Under the pieces are notes generated by a model. That model had not been told where the DNA came from and made no database searches. It was given only the letters and a program-made list of their open reading frames with translations. Below, one piece after another: positions 7,029 through 12,828 of a stretch of 13,301 nucleotides of DNA; position 1 is the first letter of the stretch; each line of letters opens with the position of its first letter. This DNA comes from Phycisphaerae bacterium SM23_33. GTDB taxonomy: Bacteria; Planctomycetota; Phycisphaerae; SM23-33. The stretch covers positions 1 through 13,301 of the forward strand of contig LJUF01000140.1 in NCBI GenBank assembly GCA_001303665.1, read 5' to 3'. The translations under genes and the position numbers were made by a program.

Positions 7029-7754
7029 ATGGGCATCAGTCAAAAGCGGCTCAGTGACAATCTTCAGCGCGTGGCCGACAACATCGCCGCAGCGGCCGGG
7101 CGCGTCCGCCGCGACCCCGCCAACGTCCGCCTGGTCGCGGTGACGAAGTCCGCCGACCTGGACGACGTCAAGGCCCTCATCGAGCTGGGCGTGGTGGACA
7201 TCGGCGAGAGCCGCGTGCAGCAGCTGACCGCCCGGGCCGAACAGATCGGCCAGTGGCTCGCCCGCCGGCGCAAGGCAGGCCCGGCGGAGGTCCGCTGGCA
7301 CATGGTGGGCCATCTCCAGCGGAACAAGGTCAGGCACGTGCTGCCGTGGGCGAGCACCATCCACTCGGTGGACTCGCTCCGCCTGGCCGAGGAGATCGCC
7401 AACCGGGCCGCTCAGGCCCAACGCTCCGTGGACGCGCTGCTCCAGGTCAACTGCTCGGAGGAGCCCCAGAAGTTCGGCGTGGCGGTCGGGGCCGCCGCCC
7501 ACCTGGCCGAGCAGGTCTGCACGCTCAAGACCCTCCGCCTGATCGGGCTGATGACCATGGGCCCGCTGGTTTCCGATCCCGAGAAGGCCCGCCCCGCCTT
7601 CGTCCGCCTGCGCGAGATCTTCGAGGAGATGCGCAACGAGAAGATCGGCGGCAGGGACTTCTGCCACCTGTCCATGGGCATGACCCAGGACTACCAGGTC
7701 GCGGTCGAGGAAGGCGCCACCATCGTCCGCATCGGCACGGCCCTGTTCGAGTAG
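7029..7754 (+). CDS. yggS: YggS/PROSC-family pyridoxal phosphate homeostasis protein
   Basis: This cytoplasmic single-domain PLP-binding TIM-barrel protein of the alanine-racemase N-domain fold buffers free PLP and affects amino-acid metabolism. No enzymatic reaction is established for the family. It has 241 aa, the normal length. Lys40 in LVAVTKS is the Schiff-base lysine. Other signatures are DIGESRVQQL (usually GENRVQE), WHMVGHLQRNK, the SVDSLRLAEEI strand, KFGV, LMTMGP, LSMGMTQDY and the phosphate-binding VRIGTALFE. All family blocks are present, so it should be functional. It is monocistronic and convergent with the PfpI gene. Confidence 0.93.
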   Translation: MGISQKRLSDNLQRVADNIAAAAGRVRRDPANVRLVAVTKSADLDDVKALIELGVVDIGESRVQQLTARAEQIGQWLARRRKAGPAEVRWHMVGHLQRNKVRHVLPWASTIHSVDSLRLAEEIANRAAQAQRSVDALLQVNCSEEPQKFGVAVGAAAHLAEQVCTLKTLRLIGLMTMGPLVSDPEKARPAFVRLREIFEEMRNEKIGGRDFCHLSMGMTQDYQVAVEEGATIVRIGTALFE

Positions 7755-7778
7755 CCCTTCACCGCGGAGATCGCAGAG

Positions 7779-7806
7779 GCCCTTCGGGCGGTGAGCTCAC
7801 CCGCCC
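7779..7806. terminator. Palindromic region between convergent yggS and PfpI-family genes
   Basis: A small GCCC-TTC-GGGC hairpin (7779-7789) abuts the perfect 12-base palindrome GGTGAGCTCACC (7790-7801). With the flanking GGGCG and CGCCC (7802-7806) this forms a longer interrupted stem. It lies in the 42-bp convergent gap and covers the PfpI stop codon. It lacks a T-tract, so a bidirectional terminator is plausible but unproven. Confidence 0.33.
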
Positions 7807-8318
7807 AGGGCCTGGATGATCGCCTGGCAGAAGGCCGGCAGATCGTCGGGCTTGCGGGAGGTGATGACGTTGCCGTCCACGACGCATTCCTCGTCCACCC
7901 AGTTCGCCCCGGCGTTGATCATGTCGTGCCGGATGGCGACGAAGCTGGTGGCCCGGCGGCCCTTCAGGGCGTCGGTGCAGCAGAGCATCCAGCCGCCGTG
8001 GCAGATGGCCGCCAGCACCATGCCGGTCTTGGCGCAGTCCTGGATGAAGCGGATCATCGTCTCGTCGCGCCGCATGTGGTCCGGGGCCCAGCCGCCGGGG
8101 ATGATTACGGCGTCGAAGTCGCCGGCCTTTACCTCGGCCGCCGCGGCGTCGGCCCCGCAGGGATAACCGAGCTTGGACGGATACGTCGCCCCGGCCTTGG
8201 GGCCAACGCGCACGACTTCGGCCCCTTCCTCCTTCAGCCGGTAGTACGGATACCAGACCTCCAGCTCCTGGTATTCGCTGTCCACCATGAGGGCGATCTT
8301 CTTGCCTTTGAGTTTCAT
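7797..8318 (-). CDS. DJ-1/PfpI-family protein
   Basis: The protein is 173 aa with a flavodoxin-like class I glutamine-amidotransferase fold. It matches PfpI/YhbO-type proteins in length and motifs: SEYQELEVWYP with the acidic residue of the active site near Glu18, DAVIIPGGWAPD, and the nucleophile elbow AAICHGGWML with Cys106-His107. The C-terminus VDGNVITSRKPDDLPAF is a family signature. Members are variously annotated as intracellular proteases or as deglycase/stress proteins, and the sequence does not decide between these. Its ATG is 9 bp after the amidohydrolase stop, and the stop TAG is part of the SD (TAGGAG), so the two are translated in tandem. Confidence 0.9.
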   Translation of the reverse strand: MKLKGKKIALMVDSEYQELEVWYPYYRLKEEGAEVVRVGPKAGATYPSKLGYPCGADAAAAEVKAGDFDAVIIPGGWAPDHMRRDETMIRFIQDCAKTGMVLAAICHGGWMLCCTDALKGRRATSFVAIRHDMINAGANWVDEECVVDGNVITSRKPDDLPAFCQAIIQALGG

Positions 8319-8327
8319 GACGTGCTC

Positions 8328-9626
8328 CTACGCGCCGACCGGCTCGAACCCGAGCTGGAAGAACTCATTGGGGTTGTTGAACAGCCAGTCGGCGGCGACC
8401 TGGCGGGCCTCGTCCAGCCCCAGCCAGCCGTCGTCCACCATCTCGGCCAGGGCGGCGGCGATGTTGTCCCGGGCGATGATCAGGTGCCCGCAGGCGTACT
8501 CCAGGTGCCCGTAGTCGCCGCCGAAGCCGAGGATCTTGGACTGCGGCACCGTCACCACCGCGTCGGCGAGGGTGCGGCGGGCGTAGCGCGAGTCGATGAC
8601 GTGCAGCCAGCAGCAGTCCAGGGCCACGTTGGGGTAGTTCTTGCCCAGGAACAGCCAGTCGCCGGCGTAGGGCCAGTTGCCGTGGAACAGGTCAAAGCGG
8701 ACGTCCTGGTGCAGCTCCAGCACCGAGCGGAAGTGGGCGGCGTTGGTCTTGGTCACGTCGTTGCGGATGCCGGCCATGTGCCCGGTGTGGATCTGCACCG
8801 GCAGGGCCAGCTCGCGGGCGATCCGCATCAGCGAGTGGAACAGGAAATCGTCCAGCGGCTTGGCCGCAGGAAAGCCCAGTGACCGGCGCGGGTCGTCCAT
8901 GATGGAGCCGAACAGCCGCTCGGCCTCGGGGCGGGTGCCGCTTTCGTATTGGATGATGCGGCTGTAGGCGGACTGGTCCTTGATGCCGACGGCCCCGCGG
9001 GCCTTCATCTGCGAGCAGAACTCGCGCAGGGCGTCCACGTACTCGTCCAGGCAGGTGACCTTCCGGCCGACCCGGCCGGCTCTCTCCTGCACGGCATTGA
9101 AGTCGCGGACGGCGTGCAGCTCCGGGGCGGCGATGAGCAGCCGCAGCCGCTCGTGCAGCGGCGACTCACCGGCCAGGAACTTCTTCCAGTCCAGCCAGAC
9201 GTTGACCAGGCAGCAGCGGATGCCGTGGCGGTCCATGCGCTCGTCGAAGGCCCTCTTGTCGCGCAGGTCGATGAGCCGGCCGGTGAGGCCCTTCATCGTC
9301 TCCAGCGAAATCTCCTCCACGCCGTACTCGTTCTTGAGGATGAGTTTCGTCACGCGGGCGTAGGCGGTGTGCTGCATCCTCCGCCAGGCCTGCTGGAAGA
9401 CCGGCCATTTCTTCTCGGTGGGGATTTCGCCGTTCTGGAGCATCTGGCCGGCTTCCTCGCCGGCCGCCGACATGATGTCGCTGTGGACGTAGCCGCTGGT
9501 CAGCGACTTGATCGGCTCTTTGTGGCCTTCCTGCGAAGCCGGGCCGGTGAAGTGCTCGTGCGTGTCGATGACGGGGATGGTCTCGATGTCCGCCCTGAGT
9601 CTTTCGTAGGTCTTTCCTGTCGGCAT
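8328..9626 (-). CDS. Amidohydrolase-superfamily metal-dependent hydrolase (Amidohydro_2-like)
   Basis: The 432-aa TIM-barrel hydrolase carries metal-site landmarks: DTHEHF (His23, His25), a possible bridging Lys216 in AVGIKDQ, QIHTGH (His280, His283), His315 in FDLFHGNWPY, and Asp371 in FGGDYGH. The overall layout (long helical insertion at about 50-210 and DYGHLEYACG near the end) resembles amidohydrolases related to uronate isomerase or 2-amino-3-carboxymuconate-semialdehyde decarboxylase. The substrate cannot be named. There is no signal peptide, so it is cytoplasmic. ATG 9626 has the SD AGGAG (9633-9637). It is first in a two-gene operon with the PfpI gene, which might handle reactive carbonyl by-products (inference). 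Confidence 0.85.
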   Translation of the reverse strand: MPTGKTYERLRADIETIPVIDTHEHFTGPASQEGHKEPIKSLTSGYVHSDIMSAAGEEAGQMLQNGEIPTEKKWPVFQQAWRRMQHTAYARVTKLILKNEYGVEEISLETMKGLTGRLIDLRDKRAFDERMDRHGIRCCLVNVWLDWKKFLAGESPLHERLRLLIAAPELHAVRDFNAVQERAGRVGRKVTCLDEYVDALREFCSQMKARGAVGIKDQSAYSRIIQYESGTRPEAERLFGSIMDDPRRSLGFPAAKPLDDFLFHSLMRIARELALPVQIHTGHMAGIRNDVTKTNAAHFRSVLELHQDVRFDLFHGNWPYAGDWLFLGKNYPNVALDCCWLHVIDSRYARRTLADAVVTVPQSKILGFGGDYGHLEYACGHLIIARDNIAAALAEMVDDGWLGLDEARQVAADWLFNNPNEFFQLGFEPVGA

Positions 9627-9653
9627 GTGGCTCTCCTGTGCAGTGGAGCAGCA

Positions 9654-9682
9654 ACTATCCCCAGCGTCGCCGGCCCCGTCAA
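9654..9682 (-). promoter_or_regulatory. Promoter of the amidohydrolase-PfpI operon
   Basis: On the minus strand TTGACG (9677-9682) and GATAGT (9654-9659) are exactly 17 bp apart. The predicted start near 9647 gives a leader of about 20 bases containing the AGGAG SD. This is a conventional leader, unlike those of sppA, yggS and the HEAT gene. Confidence 0.5.
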
Positions 9683-9735
9683 GCGCCCTTCCCCGAGCCC
9701 GATGGACCGAGAGCCGCCGGATTTCCCAAAGCTTC

Positions 9736-9763
9736 TTGGCCGCCGTGCCGAATGTGTTATACT
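9736..9763 (+). promoter_or_regulatory. Promoter of tRNA-Ala
   Basis: TTGGCC (9736-9741) and TATACT (9758-9763) are separated by 16 bp and end 11 bp before the first base of the tRNA, appropriate spacing for a short 5' leader processed by RNase P. Confidence 0.5.
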
Positions 9764-9774
9764 GATGCCGACCT

Positions 9775-9847
9775 GGGGATGTAGCTCAGTTGGGAGAGCG
9801 GCTGGTTCGCAATCAGCAGGTCAGGGGTTCGAGTCCCCTCATCTCCA
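9775..9847 (+). tRNA. tRNA-Ala (anticodon CGC)
   Basis: The cloverleaf is complete. The acceptor stem is GGGGATG (9775-9781) with CATCTCC (9840-9846). The D-arm is GCTC/GAGC. The anticodon stem GCTGG/TCAGC holds loop TTCGCAA, giving anticodon CGC (9808-9810), which reads GCG. The T-arm AGGGG/CCCCT has loop TTCGAGT, and the discriminator is A9847. The third acceptor pair is G9777-T9844, the G3-U70 pair that identifies tRNA-Ala, supporting the assignment independently. The 3' CCA is not encoded (TCC follows). The last five bases (CTCCA) are also the first five of the 77-bp direct repeat. Confidence 0.96.
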
Positions 9848-9919
9848 TCCGCCTTCGCCCGGCCGCCAAGCGGCGGCCGGGCCGAGTTTCGCAGGACTTC
9901 GTCCTGCCAGGTCAGCGCA
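9843..9919 (+). repeat. 77-bp direct repeat, copy 1 (begins in the tRNA-Ala 3' end)
   Basis: It is identical over all 77 bases to 10201-10277. It contains an 11-bp stem GCCCGGCCGCC/GGCGGCCGGGC (9857-9867/9872-9882, loop AAGC) and a 7-bp stem GCAGGAC/GTCCTGC (9891-9897/9901-9907, loop TTC). It ends at the SD of the GIY-YIG gene. The first hairpin could also terminate the tRNA transcript. Confidence 0.9.
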
Positions 9920-9930
9920 AGGGCAGATCC

Positions 9931-10173
9931 ATGCGGTACGTATATTTGCTGCGCAGTGGTTCCTCCCCTACTGAAACGTATGTGGGCATCACGGCTGAGC
10001 TGAAGACGCGCCTTCGGCAATACAACGCGGGCAACTCCCCGCACACATGTAAGTTCAGGCCTTGGGAGTGCGTGGTTGCCGTCGGCTTCCAGGAGGATCG
10101 CCGAGCGGAAGCCTTCGAGCGGTACCTGAAGTCAGGCTCGGGAAGGGCTTTCGCCAGGCGCCACTTCTGGTAG
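9931..10173 (+). CDS. Small GIY-YIG nuclease-family protein
   Basis: The protein is 80 aa, the normal size for stand-alone UPF0213/URI-type GIY-YIG proteins. Motifs in order are YVYLL (GIY equivalent), TYVGIT (YIG equivalent), the catalytic-type Arg in LKTRLRQYNAG, SPHTCKFRPW, and the metal-binding Glu in RAEAFERYLKSGSGRAFARRHFW. The full catalytic set appears intact. ATG 9931 has the SD AAGGG (9919-9923); an in-frame extension to 9790 would only translate the tRNA and repeat. The gene sits 83 bp after tRNA-Ala, between two copies of a 77-bp repeat, with no promoter visible inside the cassette, so it may be expressed by readthrough from the tRNA. Its cellular role is unknown. The setting suggests a mobile or homing-type gene, which is inferred. 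Confidence 0.88.
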   Translation: MRYVYLLRSGSSPTETYVGITAELKTRLRQYNAGNSPHTCKFRPWECVVAVGFQEDRRAEAFERYLKSGSGRAFARRHFW

Positions 10174-10200
10174 AGACGGCTTGGATCACAGCTGCACTCA

Positions 10201-10277
10201 CTCCATCCGCCTTCGCCCGGCCGCCAAGCGGCGGCCGGGCCGAGTTTCGCAGGACTTCGTCCTGCCAGGTCAGCGCA
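10201..10277 (+). repeat. 77-bp direct repeat, copy 2
   Basis: It is a perfect copy of 9843-9919, including the CTCCA that in copy 1 belongs to the tRNA. Its stems lie at 10215-10225/10230-10240 and 10249-10255/10259-10265. It starts 27 bp after the GIY-YIG stop and ends 36 bp past the convergent HEAT gene's stop, so its hairpins could terminate both transcripts. Confidence 0.9.
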
Positions 10278-10313
10278 GCGAATGAAGGAGGTTGGGCTTC
10301 GCGCTGCGGCGGC

Positions 10314-11237
10314 TCACGGATTCCCGCCGGCATCGCGCCGGGGGCGCGGGTCAATTCCAGGCCCCTGGGTCGGCCGGGCGCCAGGGTCCTGCTGCCCCCG
10401 CTTCCGCGGCTTTGCCGGGTGTGTGCGTTTCCACCACGCCCGCCATTCCGCCGCCGTGCCGAAGTACCTGCCGGTCAGGTCCTCCAGCAGGCTGATGCCC
10501 GGATCGGCATATCCCTGGCCCTGCCGCGACGCGGTCGCGTCAATCATGGTGCCGATGTACTCCCTGCGGCCGTGGCGGACCATCAGCTCGGCCGCCCACA
10601 GCTTGTAGCATCCGCTGGGCTCGTTGTCGGTGTCGGCGATGGCCTGAAGGAGCCGGAGGGCCTCTTCCCTGCGGCCCAGCTCCAGATACGCTGCGGCCGC
10701 GCTGAAGCGGACGAAGACGTTGCCCGAGTCCGTCAGACGCTTGGCCGGCTCGAGCAGGCCCTCGTCCTTGGCCGCGGCCAGTGCGGTCACCGCCCAGCCG
10801 GCGCGCGGATGGTCGGGCTCGGACAGCATCTTCCGCAGGCGTGCCAGCGAGTCGGGGTCGTTGGGCCGGCACAGCCCCACCATCGGCACCTCGTACGATC
10901 CCGGCAGCTCCTGCTTCTTCAGGAAGATCCCGTGCTGTCGCAGACGGTGGACGGCCTGCCATCGAATCTTGGGGCAGGGGTCCTTCAGCAGATATCGCAG
11001 GAACGGCGGGTACAGCCGGCTGTCGCGGGGATGGAAGTAGGTCAGCTCCGTGAGCACGTCCAATCGCACGGCCGGCTCTTTGCTGCGCATGCGGGCTTCG
11101 AAGTGCCGCACCAGGCGGGCGATCTCCGGGAACTGCCTCTCCAGGGCGGCCGGCTCTTCCGCGCGCGGGGCTGCCTCGAGGCAGCAGCAGACTGCGGCCA
11201 GCATCAGTGCGGCGACGAGGTTCTTGACGATCGTCAT
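10314..11237 (-). CDS. Secreted HEAT-repeat-like protein with C-terminal WxxWW motif
   Basis: The protein is 307 aa. The N-terminal signal peptide (MTIVKNLVAALMLAAVCCC...) lacks a clean lipobox. Helical repeats follow: VRLDVLTELTYF, IRWQAVHRLRQHGI, RAGWAVTALAAAKDEG, VFVRFSAAAAYLELGRREEA and CYKLWAAELMVRHG. The end has LLEDLTGRYFGTAAEWRAWWKRTHP, matching the LTG...WxxWW ending of the other HEAT protein. The last 30 residues are Pro/Arg/Gly-rich low complexity, possibly a non-native tail. ATG 11237 has an AAAGGAAA SD. It lies 81 bp downstream of the ahbD-like gene on the same strand and may be co-transcribed. It is probably periplasmic, of unknown role, with no catalytic motif. Confidence 0.7.
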   Translation of the reverse strand: MTIVKNLVAALMLAAVCCCLEAAPRAEEPAALERQFPEIARLVRHFEARMRSKEPAVRLDVLTELTYFHPRDSRLYPPFLRYLLKDPCPKIRWQAVHRLRQHGIFLKKQELPGSYEVPMVGLCRPNDPDSLARLRKMLSEPDHPRAGWAVTALAAAKDEGLLEPAKRLTDSGNVFVRFSAAAAYLELGRREEALRLLQAIADTDNEPSGCYKLWAAELMVRHGRREYIGTMIDATASRQGQGYADPGISLLEDLTGRYFGTAAEWRAWWKRTHPAKPRKRGQQDPGARPTQGPGIDPRPRRDAGGNP

Positions 11238-11300
11238 GGCGGGTTTCCTTTCCGCTTTCTTGGACGCACGTCGTGGCGGCGGGTTCCGAGGGCTCGGCGC

Positions 11301-11352
11301 CGGCCGGCGGCGCAGAACTCACGCCCGTACCGGCGTCCGGCGCCGCCGGCCG
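11301..11352. repeat. 13-bp perfect inverted repeat around the ahbD-like stop codon
   Basis: CGGCCGGCGGCGC (11301-11313) is perfectly complementary to GCGCCGCCGGCCG (11340-11352), with 26 bases between. The ahbD-like stop (11319-11321) lies in the loop, and part of the gene's abnormal C-terminal tail is encoded by one arm. It could act as a terminator, but it also marks where the gene's normal end has been lost. Confidence 0.7.
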
Positions 11353-12368
11353 AGAGCGAGGGGAATCACACCGCTCTCGACGGTCTTGAACTCGCACCGG
11401 CCGCACTTGCCCGTCAGCAGGTCGTAGTCCCGCAGGCGCCGAAGAACCTCCGAGTTCTCCCAGATTCCCGCCAGGTCCCTTTCCAGGATGCTGCCGCAGG
11501 AAACGGGCAGGTATCCGCAGGGGAAGACCTCGCCGCTGTGGCTGACGAAGATCACGCCCACGCCGGCGAGGCACCCCCGGCTGCGAATGCCGGACCGGAC
11601 ACGCTCGGCGCCGTCGTCGTCGGCATGGCGGGTGAGCCACTGCTTGGCGACGCGATAGTAGTGCGGGGCGCAGGTGGCCTTCAGCTCGATTTCGCCGCCC
11701 GCCTGGCGCCGGACGACCCACTCCAGCACTGACTCGCATTCGGTGGGGGCGAGGAATTCGTCTTCGGACATGGCCATGCCGCAGCCGACCGGCACCAGCA
11801 GGAACAGGTGCAGGGCCACCGCGCCCAGCCGGCCCGCCAGGGCGTATAGCCGGGGCAGCTGCCCGACGTTCGACTCGCAGATGGTGGCGTTGATCTGCAC
11901 GGCCGCGCCGGCCTGGCGCAGGGCCTTGATGCCGCTGATGGCGGCCTCGAACGCCCCCGGCACGCCGCGGAACCTGTCGTGCGAGCTGGCCTCGGCGGCG
12001 TCGAGGCTGACCGAGACGCGGTGAAACCCGGCCGCCGCGACCCGCCCGGCCAGGGGCGGATCGACCAGCGTGCCGTTGGTCGCCAGGGCCGTCATCAGGC
12101 CCTTGTCTTTGGCATGGCGGGCCAGCTCCGCCCAGTCATCGCGGAGCAGGGGCTCGCCGCCGGAGAAGACGAAGATGGGCCGGCCCATGCCCGCGGCCGA
12201 GTCGATCACCCCTCGGGCCTGTTCCGTCGTCAGCTCGTCGCCGGGGTCGTGGTCGGGGTGCAGCCGGCGGCAGTGGACGCACGACAGGTTGCACCGCCCC
12301 GTTGACTCCCAGAACAGCAGTCGGAGCCGGTGGCTGTCGCCGTGTCGGTTTTCGTTTCCGGGGCACAT
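11319..12368 (-). CDS. ahbD: Radical SAM/SPASM protein, AhbD-like haem synthase, with altered C-terminus
   Basis: The AhbD family oxidatively decarboxylates iron-coproporphyrin III to haem b in the siroheme-dependent pathway. The protein is 349 aa from ATG 12368; a GTG at 12380 would add four residues. The radical-SAM motif is CNLSCVHC (Cys26, Cys30, Cys33) in FWESTGRCNLSCVHCRRL, followed by FSGGEPLLR, ATNGTL and SVSLDAA. The SPASM region has GCLAGVGVIFVSHSGEVFPCGYLP and LTGKCGRCEFKTV. In the family the next block is VCGGCRARAY...GDYL...EP.C, carrying further cluster cysteines. Here it is replaced by ESGVIPLALGRRRR and an early stop, and no other frame restores it. An auxiliary cluster is thus probably incomplete, and the protein may be inactive or altered. 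A four-helix-bundle cassette now separates it from ahbC, and no SD precedes its start. Confidence 0.75.
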   Translation of the reverse strand: MCPGNENRHGDSHRLRLLFWESTGRCNLSCVHCRRLHPDHDPGDELTTEQARGVIDSAAGMGRPIFVFSGGEPLLRDDWAELARHAKDKGLMTALATNGTLVDPPLAGRVAAAGFHRVSVSLDAAEASSHDRFRGVPGAFEAAISGIKALRQAGAAVQINATICESNVGQLPRLYALAGRLGAVALHLFLLVPVGCGMAMSEDEFLAPTECESVLEWVVRRQAGGEIELKATCAPHYYRVAKQWLTRHADDDGAERVRSGIRSRGCLAGVGVIFVSHSGEVFPCGYLPVSCGSILERDLAGIWENSEVLRRLRDYDLLTGKCGRCEFKTVESGVIPLALGRRRRTPVRA

Positions 12369-12384
12369 TGAGTCTGTCACGCCA

Positions 12385-12412
12385 GGTTAGAGGTGAGAGG
12401 TTAGAGGTCAGG
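12385..12412 (+). repeat. Left heptamer array (GGTNAGA)
   Basis: The units are GGTTAGA, GGTGAGA and GGTTAGA (12385-12405), then a decayed GGTCAGG (12406-12412). They are in inverted orientation to the array at 12829-12856 and begin 16 bp upstream of the ahbD-like ATG. Confidence 0.85.
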
Positions 12413-12791
12413 GATCGTTTTGGCGCTCACCTCGCTTCCAGAGAGCGTTGGATGGCTCGGAGCATTCTGCTGGATTCGTTGTACTCACCGATAAGACCGG
12501 CAAACTGGGCCTTGGAAATATACCTTTTTTGTGGGCGACCATGACATGGTGCTGTGTCTCGCGAATTTCGCCCAGGGCCCGGTTTACAGACTCTAAATAT
12601 ATGTTTTTGTGCTTATTGTTGAAACCTTCGGCCAGGTTTGCCGGGGCCGAGTTGGACGATCGTCGGACCTGCGAGCCCAGCTCGTAAAGCTCAAACTTCG
12701 GGAAACTCAGCGAGACGCCATGCACCCGAAGATGCAGCTCCACCAGTCTCCTGTAGACCTTCAGATCCCGGACTCTCGAAATCCTTGGCAT
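12408..12791 (-). CDS. Four-helix bundle protein (S23/23S rRNA-IVP family), frameshifted in an A-tract
   Basis: It matches the PF05635-type four-helix bundle family (23S rRNA intervening-sequence protein, related to the Avd accessory of diversity-generating retroelements). DLKVYRRLVELHLRVH is helix 1, FPKFELYELGSQVRRSSNSAPANLAEGF holds the signature, and YLESVNRALGEIRETQHHVMVAHKK is helix 3. After KK the open frame gives junk to 12408. Reading the other frame from the same point gives RYISKAQFAGLIGEY and NESSRMLRAIQRSLEAR, the expected helix 4, ending at 12427. The switch is a run of six A (minus strand, 12525-12530) where seven would restore the frame. The cause is a deletion, a homopolymer sequencing error, or slippage. 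ATG 12791 has an SD GAGGA 9 bp upstream. The gene is visibly AT-richer than its neighbours, consistent with transfer. Confidence 0.85.
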   Translation of the reverse strand: MPRISRVRDLKVYRRLVELHLRVHGVSLSFPKFELYELGSQVRRSSNSAPANLAEGFNNKHKNIYLESVNRALGEIRETQHHVMVAHKKGIFPRPSLPVLSVSTTNPAECSEPSNALWKRGERQNDP

Positions 12792-12828
12792 CGTCTCTCG
12801 TCCTCGGTCGCAGCTTTCGGGCTCCTAC

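Larger units (their letters stand above)
9843..10277 (+). mobile_element. Candidate one-gene cassette: GIY-YIG gene between 77-bp direct repeats at tRNA-Ala
   Basis: The unit is repeat (77 bp), GIY-YIG gene, repeat (77 bp). Recombination between the copies would remove 358 bp including the gene and leave the tRNA intact with one repeat copy. There is no integrase or transposase. It is alternatively a nuclease gene flanked by two members of a dispersed palindromic family, with the CTCCA overlap to the tRNA being chance. Confidence 0.5.

Noticed and set aside
9757..10044. Minus-strand open frame over the tRNA containing DEGTRTPDLLIANQ
   Set aside because: It is the antisense translation of the tRNA and the repeat, a common spurious annotation next to tRNA genes.
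9775..10277. Classical integrative element with tRNA attachment site
   Set aside because: No integrase is present and only five tRNA bases are duplicated, fewer than usual att cores; kept as a cassette hypothesis instead.
10055..10354. Minus-strand open frame sharing a segment (LTWQDEVLRNSARP...) with the previous one
   Set aside because: The shared segment is only the translation of the 77-bp repeat on the reverse strand; no independent coding signal.
10062..11732. 556-aa plus-strand open frame
   Set aside because: Shadow running through the GIY-YIG end, repeat 2, the HEAT gene and ahbD in the wrong sense; no recognisable domain.
12408..12524. Native C-terminus of the four-helix-bundle protein as read in the open frame (IFPRPSLPVLS...)
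   Set aside because: The alternative frame gives the family's fourth helix; this tail is a frameshift product.
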